This document shows, one piece after another, positions 7,529 to 15,357 of a stretch of DNA of 15,646 nucleotides. Made by a program: the position numbers and the translations under genes. Numbering within the stretch: the stretch's first letter is position 1; each line of letters starts with the position of its first letter. The notes beneath the pieces are model-generated. The model did no database searches. It saw only the letters and a list, made by a program, of their open reading frames with translations, and had not been told where the DNA came from. Origin of the DNA: Prevotellaceae bacterium (GTDB lineage Bacteria > Bacteroidota > Bacteroidia > Bacteroidales > Bacteroidaceae); contig CAJPLH010000027.1 of assembly GCA_905371275.1 (NCBI GenBank), forward strand, positions 1 to 15,646. The letters run 5' to 3'.

Positions 7529-7569
7529 AAGGAAGAAGCTCCTAAAATGGGGCGTTCTTCCTTGTTTTT
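7529..7569 (+). terminator. Intrinsic terminator after ribH
   Basis: AAGGAAGAAGCTCC (7529-7542) pairs with GGGGC and TTCTTCCTT (7549-7563), with one bulged G and one G-U pair. The loop is TAAAAT, and G plus TTTTT follows. It closes the TPR-ribH transcript before the tRNA-Tyr promoter. Confidence 0.85.
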
Positions 7570-7600
7570 CGCATCTGCAAGACAAAAAATGCCGAGAAAA

Positions 7601-7632
7601 TTTGGTTATTCACAGAATAAGCCGTATTTTTG
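7601..7632 (+). promoter_or_regulatory. Predicted promoter of tRNA-Tyr
   Basis: TTTG (7601-7604), 20 bases, then TATTTTTG (7625-7632). Both boxes match the Bacteroidota consensus, and they lie 53 bases before the mature tRNA. Confidence 0.8.
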
Positions 7633-7685
7633 CACTCGGTTTTAGGAACATCATCACATAATATGAGATGTATTCCCTTTACAAA

Positions 7686-7768
7686 GGGTAGTTACCAGAG
7701 TGGCCAAATGGGGCAGACTGTAAATCTGCTGGCTTACGCCTTCGGTGGTTCGAATCCATCACTACCCA
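7686..7768 (+). tRNA. tRNA-Tyr (anticodon GTA)
   Basis: The acceptor arms GGGTAGT (7686-7692) and ACTACCC (7761-7767) pair fully, with A as discriminator base. The anticodon arm is GCAGA-CTGTAAA-TCTGC, with GTA at 7720-7722, which reads Tyr codons. A long variable arm makes this a class II tRNA, as expected for bacterial tRNA-Tyr. The T arm carries GGTTCGAATCC. CCA is not encoded and must be added afterwards. Promoter and terminator flank it closely, so it is an independent unit. Confidence 0.97.
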
Positions 7769-7774
7769 CGACGA

Positions 7775-7812
7775 AGAGACTTACAGCAATGTAAGTCTCT
7801 TTTCTTTTTTTC
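7775..7812 (+). terminator. Intrinsic terminator after tRNA-Tyr
   Basis: AGAGACTTACA (7775-7785) and TGTAAGTCTCT (7790-7800) form a perfect 11-bp stem with a GCAA (GNRA-type) tetraloop. A T-rich run, TTTCTTTTTTT, follows. Confidence 0.93.
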
Positions 7813-7832
7813 TCTGTTGCTCGCGCTCTTCA

Positions 7833-7858
7833 TTTCTCATTATCGATAAAGTGAGAAA
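7833..7858. repeat. Near-perfect palindrome between tRNA-Tyr and oadA
   Basis: TTTCTCA (7833-7839) and TGAGAAA (7852-7858) flank the palindrome TTATCGATAA plus two extra bases (AG). The element lies about 125 bases upstream of the oadA promoter and past the tRNA terminator. It could be a distant protein-binding site or a relic. No coding potential is seen around it. Confidence 0.55.
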
Positions 7859-7981
7859 AGAGAAGGCAGGACGGAAAGTTATTTAGGTGGGGCATTCAAG
7901 ATAGATTACCGTTTGCATTCGCTGGCTTTCTCTACAATCAAGACAGATACGCAGAAAAACACAACTTTTCGCAATGCTACT

Positions 7982-8012
7982 TTTGCCACGTCCTTAAAAG
8001 TTTGTATTTTTG
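7982..8012 (+). promoter_or_regulatory. Predicted promoter of the carboxyltransferase gene
   Basis: TTTG (7982-7985), 19 bases, then TATTTTTG (8005-8012), a full match to the Bacteroidota promoter. Transcription should start near 8020, which leaves a leader of about 145 bases before the ATG at 8166. The leader begins with two small perfect hairpins, GCAC-TTTT-GTGC (8023-8034) and CAACG-AAG-CGTTG (8045-8057). Confidence 0.8.
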
Positions 8013-8165
8013 CACCCATATCGCACTTTTGTGCAATCTAGGAACAACGAAGCGTTGCCTGCTACTGTTTCAATCCCTCCTCAAAGCTGTTTTTCTAAAA
8101 AGCATAGAGGAAAGAACGAAGCCACGAGTCATCCAACGCAACCAACGAACAACTCTTCCCCTAAA

Positions 8166-9947
8166 ATGGAAAAAAGAAAGATTCAATTCTCGCTTGTCTA
8201 TCGCGACATGTTTCAGAGTTCTGGTAAGTTTCAACCACGCAAGGATCAACTAGAACGCATCGCTCCCGTCATCATCAAAATGGGTTGCTTCAGTCGTGTA
8301 GAAACCAATGGTGGTGCTTTTGAGCAAGTAAACCTTTTGGCAGGTGAGAACCCCAACGAAGCCGTTCGCGCCTTCACAAAGCCTTTCAATGAAGTCGGCA
8401 TCAAAACTCATATGCTCGACCGTGGTCTCAACGCCCTCCGCATGTTCCCCGTTCCGGCTGACGTGCGCCGATTGATGTATAAGGTGAAGCACGCGCAAGG
8501 CACCGATATTACTCGCATCTTCTGCGGACTCAATGATGTGCGCAACATCATTCCGTCTATTAAATATGCCATTGAAGGTGGAATGACTCCACAGGCAACT
8601 CTCTGCATCACCACTTCTCCTATTCACACTGCTGAATACTATGCTGGTATTGCAGACCAACTTATTGAAGCTGGTGCTCCCGAAATCTGTTTGAAGGATA
8701 TGGCTGGTATCGGACAACCCGCAATGTTGGGTCAACTCTGCCGAATGATCAAGGAAAAGCACCCCGAAGTCATCGTAGAATACCACGGTCACACAGGTCC
8801 TGGTCTCTCTATGGCTTCTATCTTGGAAGTTTGCCGCAATGGTGCTGACATCATCGACACAGCCATCGAACCTCTCGCATGGGGTAAGGTGCACCCAGAT
8901 GTGATTTCAGTGCAAAGTATGCTCAAGAACGCAGGTTTTGACGTTCCTGAAATCAATATGGAAGCTTACATGGAAGCGCGTAAACTCACCCAAGAGTTTA
9001 TCGACGAATGGTTGGGCTATTTCATCAATCCTGGTAACAAGTTGATGTCTTCTCTCCTTCTCGGTTGCGGACTTCCTGGTGGTATGATGGGTTCTATGAT
9101 GGCAGACCTCACAGGCGTGATGGATGCTATCAATGCAAACCGTCAAAAGAAGGGTGAAGAACCACTTTCAGAAGACGCTTTGCTCGTGAAACTCTTTGAC
9201 GAAGTGGCTTATGTTTGGCCTCGTGTGGGTTATCCCCCATTGGTAACTCCCTTTAGCCAATATGTGAAGAACATCGCCTTGATGAACCTTCTCACAGAGT
9301 CAATGGACAAGCCACGTTACTCTATGATGGACAACGCCATCTGGGGTATGATTCTCGGTAAGAGCGGTAAACTCCCCGGAGAACTCGCTCCCGAAATCGT
9401 GGAATTGGCCAAAGAAAAGGGATACGAATTCAGCACGGAAGACCCACAAGTGAACTATCCCGATGATCTCGAACGTTTCATCAAAGAAATGGAAGAAAAC
9501 GGTTGGGATCGCGGTCAAGACGACGAAGAATTGTTTGAGTTCGCTATGCACGAAACGCAATATCGCGACTATAAGAGCGGTGCGGCTAAGAAGCGTTTCC
9601 TCGCTGACCTCCAAGTAGCTAAAGATAAAGCTAATGCTTCTGGTATGACTCCCGAAGAAGCTGCAGCACTTAAGCACGCTAAGGCAGATGCCATCGTGGC
9701 ACAAGAAAGCGGTATCGTGCTTTGGGAAATTGGCGGTGACGCAGAAAACGTCAAAGCTATTGAGCCATTCATTGGTAAGGAGTATAACGAAGGTGACTTC
9801 TTCTGCTACATCGAAAATGGCTTCGGCAAGATTATCGAAATCCCAGCTGCCCTCGGTGGTCGCTTGGTGGAAATCAATGCCAAACAAGGCTCACACGTTC
9901 AAAAAGGCGACATCATTGCCTACATCGAACGTTCTAACCGCGCTTAA
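8166..9947 (+). CDS. oadA: Carboxyltransferase subunit, oxaloacetate decarboxylase alpha / pyruvate carboxylase B type
   Basis: A protein of 593 residues. The N-terminal TIM barrel carries the family marks: YRDMFQS (12-18, with metal ligand D14), the KDMAG lysine K177, and HGH (H207, H209) for the divalent metal. The PYC/OADA conserved region follows, with VAYVWPRVGYPPLVTPFSQYV (about 347-367). The family transfers carboxyl between biotin and oxaloacetate or pyruvate; in anaerobic Bacteroidales it usually serves a Na+-pumping decarboxylase. The C-terminal part (about 512-588) has the biotinyl/lipoyl fold pattern, but where EAMKM is expected it reads ENGFGK, so the biotinylated lysine appears absent and a separate carrier protein is likely. 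The start at ATG 8166 (MEKRKIQFSLVYRD) is preferred to an in-frame TTG at 8010, which overlaps the promoter -7 box. No beta, gamma or carrier subunit lies nearby. Confidence 0.88.
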   Translation: MEKRKIQFSLVYRDMFQSSGKFQPRKDQLERIAPVIIKMGCFSRVETNGGAFEQVNLLAGENPNEAVRAFTKPFNEVGIKTHMLDRGLNALRMFPVPADVRRLMYKVKHAQGTDITRIFCGLNDVRNIIPSIKYAIEGGMTPQATLCITTSPIHTAEYYAGIADQLIEAGAPEICLKDMAGIGQPAMLGQLCRMIKEKHPEVIVEYHGHTGPGLSMASILEVCRNGADIIDTAIEPLAWGKVHPDVISVQSMLKNAGFDVPEINMEAYMEARKLTQEFIDEWLGYFINPGNKLMSSLLLGCGLPGGMMGSMMADLTGVMDAINANRQKKGEEPLSEDALLVKLFDEVAYVWPRVGYPPLVTPFSQYVKNIALMNLLTESMDKPRYSMMDNAIWGMILGKSGKLPGELAPEIVELAKEKGYEFSTEDPQVNYPDDLERFIKEMEENGWDRGQDDEELFEFAMHETQYRDYKSGAAKKRFLADLQVAKDKANASGMTPEEAAALKHAKADAIVAQESGIVLWEIGGDAENVKAIEPFIGKEYNEGDFFCYIENGFGKIIEIPAALGGRLVEINAKQGSHVQKGDIIAYIERSNRA

Positions 9948-9971
9948 TCGTATTAGACGCAATACTATTTT

Positions 9972-10016
9972 GAGGCCGCTCCTTGTCTTAACAGCGAGGG
10001 GCGGTCTCGTTCTTTT
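9972..10016 (+). terminator. Intrinsic terminator after oadA
   Basis: GAGGCCGCTCCT (9972-9983) pairs over 12 positions with AGGGGCGGTCTC (9997-10008), including two G-U pairs, around a 13-base loop. GTTCTTTT follows. It sits 24 bases after the oadA stop and only 26 bases before the next ATG, so the VanZ-like gene depends on read-through or a promoter I cannot identify. Confidence 0.85.
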
Positions 10017-10041
10017 CGTCTTTTGCCTAATCCTCTTTTTT

Positions 10042-10437
10042 ATGTTCCGTTTTCTCTTCAGTTATCGACTCACACTTATGTTGAGTTTGATAATTCTCAC
10101 TTTCTGCCTGATAACCGTGCCCCAGACGCAGTTGTCGGGGGTGGATAATATCGACAAAATTGTCCATTTCATCTTCTTTTTTGGGCTTGCGCTTATCTTA
10201 TGGTGGGAAAGTGCAGGGAGAAAACAACGTCATCTCAGTTTCTGGACACGTTTTTTCATCATTGGTGTAGCAACTGCGGGCTTAGGTGGAGTGATAGAAG
10301 TGTTGCAAGATACGATTACAACCAATCGAAGTGGCGACTGGCTCGACTTTTTAGCGGATTGCGCTGGTGTGTGCGTGGCGCAAATCATAGGCGGCTGTCT
10401 ATTCCATAGATTTATTCCCCAAAGAAAATCTCACTGA
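10042..10437 (+). CDS. VanZ-like membrane protein
   Basis: A protein of 131 residues with about four hydrophobic segments (roughly 8-28, 41-55, 69-87 and 105-122). The VanZ family pattern is visible: DKIVHFIFFFGLA (38-50), GVIEVLQ (83-89) and SGDWLDFLADCAG (97-109). VanZ relatives are widespread; the founding member gives low-level teicoplanin resistance, but most members have no known role and I infer none here. The frame is open far upstream inside oadA in another reading frame. ATG 10042 is the first start after the oadA terminator and gives a normal family length. I see no good promoter in the short gap. Confidence 0.8.
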   Translation: MFRFLFSYRLTLMLSLIILTFCLITVPQTQLSGVDNIDKIVHFIFFFGLALILWWESAGRKQRHLSFWTRFFIIGVATAGLGGVIEVLQDTITTNRSGDWLDFLADCAGVCVAQIIGGCLFHRFIPQRKSH

Positions 10438-10553
10438 GTTACAGATTGGAAGCAACAAACTTCTCTTATTTGTTTATATTCTGACGAATAACTCTCACAG
10501 CAAGTCTTCCGCATTCCGTTCTTCGGTTTCATCCTAGTTCTCTCCTTTCTCCT

Positions 10554-11351
10554 ATGCACTATCTCCATCTTGGCGATCAACAAATTCACTACGTCATTGA
10601 TCAATCTTCATCATTGTCAGTCGCAGAAGGTTCACTTCCTTTTCAGCATTGGCAATGGGACATTCATCGTGACCAGCCGATTCCATTATTACTGCAAAAG
10701 ATAGCAGAGACTGTGCCCCACCCTTCTCAAACTCCTTTGCACGTCGTTGTGAATGGTTCGGCAACGCTCATTCCGATGGCAAATTTCGACGAGGGACATT
10801 GCAAAGCGCATCTCGAGAAACTCCTTCCCCAAAGTGCGGAGAGCATTGACCGCCGTGTCTTCTACGATGTGATTCCAGCCTCCAACGCTATCCTTGTTTT
10901 TGGCATCTCCGAAACCATTTGTTCTGCTTTTGAACGACTTTGGCACAACGTCTATTACATCTCTGCGCAAACAGGATTGTTGCGAAGATTCTCTGCTCTG
11001 CAAGAACATCAACAAGAACAACGCTGTTTCATCCACTTGCGCCCACAGGCTATCGACGTGGCTTGTTTTCAAGGAAAGCAACTCTTAGGTTACAACAGTT
11101 TTTCAGCCATTCAAACTGCTGACATCATTTATTATGCTTGTCAATTAGCATCTACCCTTGGCTGTTCCCCAGCAAACACTCCTTTTTATATATGTGGAGA
11201 AACAGCACAATGCGAATCATTGGCACAAAGTCTGAGCGACTACATCAGTCATATCGAAATCCTTGAGCCGCAAGTTGAATTTGCACACCACCCTCTCACC
11301 ACTCTTTCCCAACTTCCCTTTGAATTTATCACCCACATTCTTTCTGTATGA
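10554..11351 (+). CDS. DUF3822 family protein
   Basis: A protein of 265 residues, of a size and style matching DUF3822, a Bacteroidota family that typically lies directly upstream of rsmD. Alternating strands and turns such as LHVVVNGSATLIP, AILVFGISETICSAFERLW and FIHLRPQAIDVACFQGKQLL suggest an actin-like (ASKHA-type) fold, but no clear phosphate-binding motif can be assigned. There is no signal peptide or membrane segment, so it is probably cytosolic. Its stop overlaps the rsmD start by four bases (ATGA), which implies translational coupling. The function is unknown; the constant pairing with rsmD hints at a ribosome-related role. The 116-base gap before it contains no clear promoter. Confidence 0.8.
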   Translation: MHYLHLGDQQIHYVIDQSSSLSVAEGSLPFQHWQWDIHRDQPIPLLLQKIAETVPHPSQTPLHVVVNGSATLIPMANFDEGHCKAHLEKLLPQSAESIDRRVFYDVIPASNAILVFGISETICSAFERLWHNVYYISAQTGLLRRFSALQEHQQEQRCFIHLRPQAIDVACFQGKQLLGYNSFSAIQTADIIYYACQLASTLGCSPANTPFYICGETAQCESLAQSLSDYISHIEILEPQVEFAHHPLTTLSQLPFEFITHILSV

Positions 11352-11926
11352 GAGTCATCACTGGAAAATATAAAGGAAAACATTTTGACGTTCCACGCTC
11401 TTTCAAAGCACGTCCTACCACAGATTTCGCCAAAGAAAACCTCTTTAATGTACTGCGTGCCTACCTAGATTTTGAAGAAACACGTGCACTCGACCTCTTT
11501 GCAGGCATAGGAAGCATCACAATTGAGCTTCTATCTCGAGGATGCAAAGAAGTGATGAGTGTCGAACGAGATCGTCAGCATTATTCCTTCATCCAAAGTA
11601 TGCTCCGACATCTTGACGATCCTGCAGCTACGGCTGTTTGCGGAGATGCGCTTCGTTTTATCAGCAAAGGATGCAAAGAATTTGACTTCATCTTTGCCGA
11701 CCCTCCCTATGCACTTCGTGAAATTCCTGAAATTCCTGAACGGGTGATGGCAAGTAAACTCCTTGCTCCTGGAGGGCTCTTTGTTTTGGAACACGGCAAA
11801 CAAAATGATTTCTCCAACCATCCCGATTTCTTAGAACATAGAGCCTATGGTTCTGTAAACTTTTCCTTCTTCAGACGTCCCGAAACGTCTACTGTTTCAG
11901 AAGAATACGAAACGCCAACCACTTAG
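11348..11926 (+). CDS. rsmD: 16S rRNA (guanine966-N2)-methyltransferase RsmD
   Basis: A protein of 192 residues, normal for RsmD. It uses S-adenosylmethionine to methylate G966 of 16S rRNA during 30S assembly. Visible motifs are the N-terminal RVITGKYKGK, RPTTDFAKENLFN (22-34), the SAM-binding DLFAGIGSITIELLSRG (49-65) and the catalytic DPPY (118-121). A short in-frame direct repeat encodes EIPEIPE just after the catalytic motif. The start overlaps the DUF3822 stop by four bases. The C terminus after about residue 177 (PETSTVSEEYETPTT) is a low-complexity tail. Confidence 0.95.
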   Translation: MRVITGKYKGKHFDVPRSFKARPTTDFAKENLFNVLRAYLDFEETRALDLFAGIGSITIELLSRGCKEVMSVERDRQHYSFIQSMLRHLDDPAATAVCGDALRFISKGCKEFDFIFADPPYALREIPEIPERVMASKLLAPGGLFVLEHGKQNDFSNHPDFLEHRAYGSVNFSFFRRPETSTVSEEYETPTT

Positions 11927-11979
11927 GAAGCAGAATAAAATTCTTTTCCCTCCACTCCGCACGCTGCCGCTCAACCATT

Positions 11980-13506
11980 ATGATAGAAGATCTCTTTGCC
12001 GAACATATAGCAGCTGAATTTCCACACGCGCTTACTCAACAACAACAAGAAGCAGCGCGACAAATTGGTGCATTCCTCGCTGATCCTCGTAGCGAACGCG
12101 CCTTCATTCTTCGCGGTTATGCAGGAACGGGTAAGACGAGTCTTATATCTGCAGTTGTGCGCGTTTGGAAAAAGCTCAATCGTCCTGTGCTTTTGCTTGC
12201 ACCCACGGGACGCGCTGCCAAAGTTTTCTCCCTGCATTCTGGACTTCCAGCTACAACTATCCACAAAGCCATCTATCGTCAACAAACTTTCAAAGGCGAA
12301 GACACGGTGTTCGATCGAGGTTGGAACAACGCCAAGGAAGCACTCTTCATTGTCGATGAATCTTCTATGATAGCCAATCAAGGAGGAGGAAATAGTCAAT
12401 TTGGCACAGGGCAACTGTTGGACGATTTGGTGCAATTTGTTTATGGAGCAAGTGGATGCCGACTCCTCCTAGTGGGCGACACTGCGCAACTTCCTCCCGT
12501 GGGAGAAACAGAAAGCCCGGCTCTACAACCACGTACAATGGAAGGATACGGACTTCACGTTCGTAGTTTCGAACTTACAGAGGTGATTCGTCAAACCAAA
12601 AATTCTGCTGTACTTACCAATGCCACACTATTGCGACAATTCATTAGCCACTTAGCAGCGCAGCACAATCCCTTTGGCTCTATCGCACAAAACGAACAGT
12701 GCAACGAACTTCCTGCTGAAGCCCTCAATGAAAAAGGGCTTCCTCTCATCAGAGTTGGGGCGAAGACAGAGGTCAAAATCATTCCAGGCGATGAACTCAT
12801 CGAATCGCTTGAACAGAGCTACCGTAATTGGGGCACTGACGACACCATCATTGTGACGCGCACCAACAAGCGCGCTAACATTTTCAACAATGGTGTGCGC
12901 TCTCGCATCCTTGATCGTGAGGAAATGCTCTGTCGAGGAGATTTAGTGATGGCAGTGCGCAACAATTACCATTGGACTGCGCTCTTGCAATCGCAACTTC
13001 CCGAAGGACAACAACTGCCCCTTTCTTTCATTGCTAATGGCGACAGCGCGGAAATAGTGCGCTACCACAATGTCCACTCTATGCACGGATTCCAGTTTGC
13101 CGATGTCACTCTACGCTTTGCAGACTACGAAGAAGTTGAAATCGAATGCCGCGTACTGCTCGACACACTCCAAGCTGAAGCTCCTGCACTCACCTCCGAC
13201 CAACAAGCACAACTCTACGATTCAGTGCTAGCGGATTACGCCCACATTCCTAACCAACGAGAACGGATGAAGGCCATTCGCCAAGATCCCTACTATAATG
13301 CTTTGCAAATCAAATATGCTTATGCCGTGACTTGCCATAAAGCGCAAGGCGGACAATGGCACGAAGTCTATGTAGACCAAGGTTATTTGCCCGAAGACCT
13401 CGAACCGCTCTCTTATTTCCGTTGGCTCTACACTGCATTCACACGCACTTCCGGCAATCTCTATCTCGTTAATTGGCCAAAAGACCAAACCTATTCAAAA
13501 ATATGA
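11980..13506 (+). CDS. RecD2-like SF1 DNA helicase
   Basis: A protein of 508 residues. Walker A GYAGTGKT (46-53), motif Ia APTGRAAK (74-81), Walker B DESSM (126-130), GDTAQLPPV (166-174) and EVIRQ (201-205) define an AAA_30-type SF1 helicase. The C-terminal half has the UvrD_C_2 marks YAVTCHKAQGGQW (448-460) and YTAFTRT (484-490). It lacks the long N-terminal region of RecD2 proper, as is common for the short RecD-like helicases of this phylum. It probably unwinds DNA 5' to 3' in repair, by family analogy. It lies 53 bases after rsmD, and its stop overlaps the DUF554 start by four bases. It is the second SF1 helicase in the window; the two are not close relatives. Confidence 0.92.
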   Translation: MIEDLFAEHIAAEFPHALTQQQQEAARQIGAFLADPRSERAFILRGYAGTGKTSLISAVVRVWKKLNRPVLLLAPTGRAAKVFSLHSGLPATTIHKAIYRQQTFKGEDTVFDRGWNNAKEALFIVDESSMIANQGGGNSQFGTGQLLDDLVQFVYGASGCRLLLVGDTAQLPPVGETESPALQPRTMEGYGLHVRSFELTEVIRQTKNSAVLTNATLLRQFISHLAAQHNPFGSIAQNEQCNELPAEALNEKGLPLIRVGAKTEVKIIPGDELIESLEQSYRNWGTDDTIIVTRTNKRANIFNNGVRSRILDREEMLCRGDLVMAVRNNYHWTALLQSQLPEGQQLPLSFIANGDSAEIVRYHNVHSMHGFQFADVTLRFADYEEVEIECRVLLDTLQAEAPALTSDQQAQLYDSVLADYAHIPNQRERMKAIRQDPYYNALQIKYAYAVTCHKAQGGQWHEVYVDQGYLPEDLEPLSYFRWLYTAFTRTSGNLYLVNWPKDQTYSKI

Positions 13507-14195
13507 TCGCAATTCTTTTCAACGTCCTTGCCATCATCGTTGGCAGCGCCATTGGTGCAATCGCCAAACGTGGCATTTCAGAGAAGTATATCACAGTACT
13601 CAACACTGCAATGGGACTCGCAGCCCTTGTCTTGGGCATCAACGTAGCAATGGGCAACATGGCTAAAAGTCATTTTCCTGTACTCTTCATCTTCTGTCTT
13701 TCATTTGGAGGACTCCTCGGCACAATGCTACGACTAGACCAACGTATGGAAGCCGCTACCAAACGCGTTTCTCGCAATGGTAATTCTCGACTCACCGAAG
13801 GCATCACCACTTCAGTACTCTTTTGCTGCGTCGGCACACTCTCCATGATGGGGCCTGTGTTGTCTGCTCTCAAAGGCGACAACACCTACCTCATGACAGC
13901 CGCAACCCTCAACCTCGTCACAATGATTGTGATAGCCTCAAGCTATGGCTTTGGAGTTAGTCTTACTGCCCTTGTTGTCTTCGCCTGGCAAGGTGGCATT
14001 TATGGCATCGCCAAACTCTCTGCCAACATCATTTCTGAAGAACTCATTTCCGAAGTTTCGATTGTCGGCGGTGTGCTCATCGCTGCCGCGGGTTTAGGTG
14101 TGATGCACATCAAAGACTGTAAAACCATCAATCTTCTCCCTGCGCTCTTTATGCCGGCACTCTACTTTTTAGTGAGAAATCTCTTGGGAATCTAG
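13503..14195 (+). CDS. DUF554 family membrane protein
   Basis: A protein of 230 residues made largely of hydrophobic segments, matching DUF554 (YdfK/YqgA-like). Family-like stretches include NVLAIIVGSAIGAIAKRGI (7-25), FGGLLGTMLRLD (68-79), SVLFCCVGTLSMMGPVLSALKGD (104-126) and the C-terminal GGVLIAAAGLGVMHIKDCKTINLLPALFMPAL (189-220). The function of the family is not established; it may transport a small solute. The ATG at 13503 overlaps the helicase stop (ATGA), which supports this start over an in-frame ATG at 13473 inside the helicase gene. The overlap suggests coupled translation, although no functional link to the helicase is evident. Confidence 0.88.
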   Translation: MIAILFNVLAIIVGSAIGAIAKRGISEKYITVLNTAMGLAALVLGINVAMGNMAKSHFPVLFIFCLSFGGLLGTMLRLDQRMEAATKRVSRNGNSRLTEGITTSVLFCCVGTLSMMGPVLSALKGDNTYLMTAATLNLVTMIVIASSYGFGVSLTALVVFAWQGGIYGIAKLSANIISEELISEVSIVGGVLIAAAGLGVMHIKDCKTINLLPALFMPALYFLVRNLLGI

Positions 14196-14230
14196 TCTTT
14201 ATTGACTATCTTCGCAAAAACAAAACATCT

Positions 14231-15307
14231 ATGACGTTTATCTCCAACCTCCATAAAGGCATTGTCGCACTAGGATTAGCACTCTTCTCCATCAGTGCTT
14301 CTGCACAACCCAAAGTTGCATTCACCGCGCAAAATATGAAACTTGGTGACATTGCGTGGAACATTCCTGCCTTGGCGCGCTTTGAGTTGAAAAACATTGG
14401 CAATCAACCACTGCAAATCCTTGATGTTCGCACCGACTGCGGTTGCACCACCGTCAATTGGAACAACAGTCCCGTTGCTCCAGGAGCCACAACGACCTTC
14501 ACTGTGAGTTATGACGCCAACACCTTAGGCACTTTCCACAAAAGCATCATTGTCACCACAACAGCCGACCCATCTCCTCTACGATTCACTCTGCAAGGAC
14601 GTGTTCTCAGAGAAGTTGTCAATTTCGACAAAGACTTCCCCATACACATTGGGGACATCCGCCTATCTACCGACGACATAGAATTTGACGACGTCAATCG
14701 TGGAGAACAACCGCAGGCTACTCTCTTCCTCTACAACGCCGGCAAGAAAGACTACTGCCCAGAATTGATGCACCTTCCCAAATATCTCTCGGCTTATGCA
14801 GAACCAGAAGTCGTTCGCCCTGGTAAAATGGGAAAACTCATTGTTACGCTCAACAGCAATGAGATGCGAAATTTCGGACTCACACAAACCAACATCTACC
14901 TCTCGCGTTTCTCAGGCGACCGCGTGGGTGCGGACAACGAATTGGGCACCTCTGTCACCCTACTCCCCCACTTCACACAAGCTGAAAAGGACAATAAACT
15001 GGCTCCCAAAGCCAGCATCCCCACAAGCATTGATCTCGGCAGCTTTGGCGAGAAAGAAGAACTTCGCGGCACACTGTTGCTCACCAACAACGGTCAGTCA
15101 CCACTTAAAGTGAATATGCTGCAAGTCTACAAGCGTGGCATGAACGTTTCTCTCTCCAAAGGTACATTGAAACCAGGAGCATCAGCCAAATTAAAAATCA
15201 GCATAACCAAGAGTTCCGAAGCCCAACGCGGTAATCCTCGCATCCTACTCATCACCAACGATCCCCATCTCCCCAAAATCACGATTGAAGTAAAAACGAA
15301 AAAGTAA
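14231..15307 (+). CDS. Secreted DUF1573 protein with Ig-like domains
   Basis: A protein of 358 residues. A signal peptide is evident (basic N terminus, hydrophobic 11-23, cleavage likely after SASA at 25), so it is exported. Three Ig/ASH-like beta domains can be traced. Domain one (about 27-125) contains the DUF1573 hallmark RTDCGCTT (67-74) and the VAPGATTTFTVSYD strand-turn. A divergent middle domain lies at about 148-248. The third domain (about 262-357) has GTLKPGASAKLKISI, again typical of the family. The C terminus has no sorting tail of the type IX secretion kind. The function is unknown; such proteins are probably envelope adhesion or scaffold parts. It starts 35 bases after DUF554 and a weak TATCTTCG box (14207-14214) lies in the gap, so it may be the end of the preceding operon or separately transcribed. 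Confidence 0.88.
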   Translation: MTFISNLHKGIVALGLALFSISASAQPKVAFTAQNMKLGDIAWNIPALARFELKNIGNQPLQILDVRTDCGCTTVNWNNSPVAPGATTTFTVSYDANTLGTFHKSIIVTTTADPSPLRFTLQGRVLREVVNFDKDFPIHIGDIRLSTDDIEFDDVNRGEQPQATLFLYNAGKKDYCPELMHLPKYLSAYAEPEVVRPGKMGKLIVTLNSNEMRNFGLTQTNIYLSRFSGDRVGADNELGTSVTLLPHFTQAEKDNKLAPKASIPTSIDLGSFGEKEELRGTLLLTNNGQSPLKVNMLQVYKRGMNVSLSKGTLKPGASAKLKISITKSSEAQRGNPRILLITNDPHLPKITIEVKTKK

Positions 15308-15315
15308 GGAAACAC

Positions 15316-15347
15316 TTTCGCCATATCAGCAAAAATCACTAACTTTG
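15316..15347 (+). promoter_or_regulatory. Predicted promoter of tRNA-Pro
   Basis: TTTCG (15316-15320), 19 bases, then TAACTTTG (15340-15347), an exact TAnnTTTG box, 10 bases before the mature tRNA 5' end. Confidence 0.75.
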
Positions 15348-15357
15348 CTGGTGCAAT

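Noticed and set aside
8010..8165. N-terminal extension of the carboxyltransferase from a TTG start
   Set aside because: The TTG overlaps the predicted -7 box and lies before the expected transcript start; family homology begins at MEKRKIQFSLVYRD.
9688..10041. Long N-terminal extension of the VanZ-like protein
   Set aside because: It would lie within oadA in another frame and pass through a strong terminator; the VanZ family length fits the ATG at 10042.
13473..13502. Ten-residue extension of the DUF554 protein
   Set aside because: It lies inside the helicase gene; the ATGA overlap start gives the membrane-protein N terminus expected for the family.
14207..14214. Promoter of the DUF1573 gene (TATCTTCG)
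   Set aside because: It has one mismatch in the critical TTTG part and would leave a leader of about ten bases; not strong enough to list as a feature.
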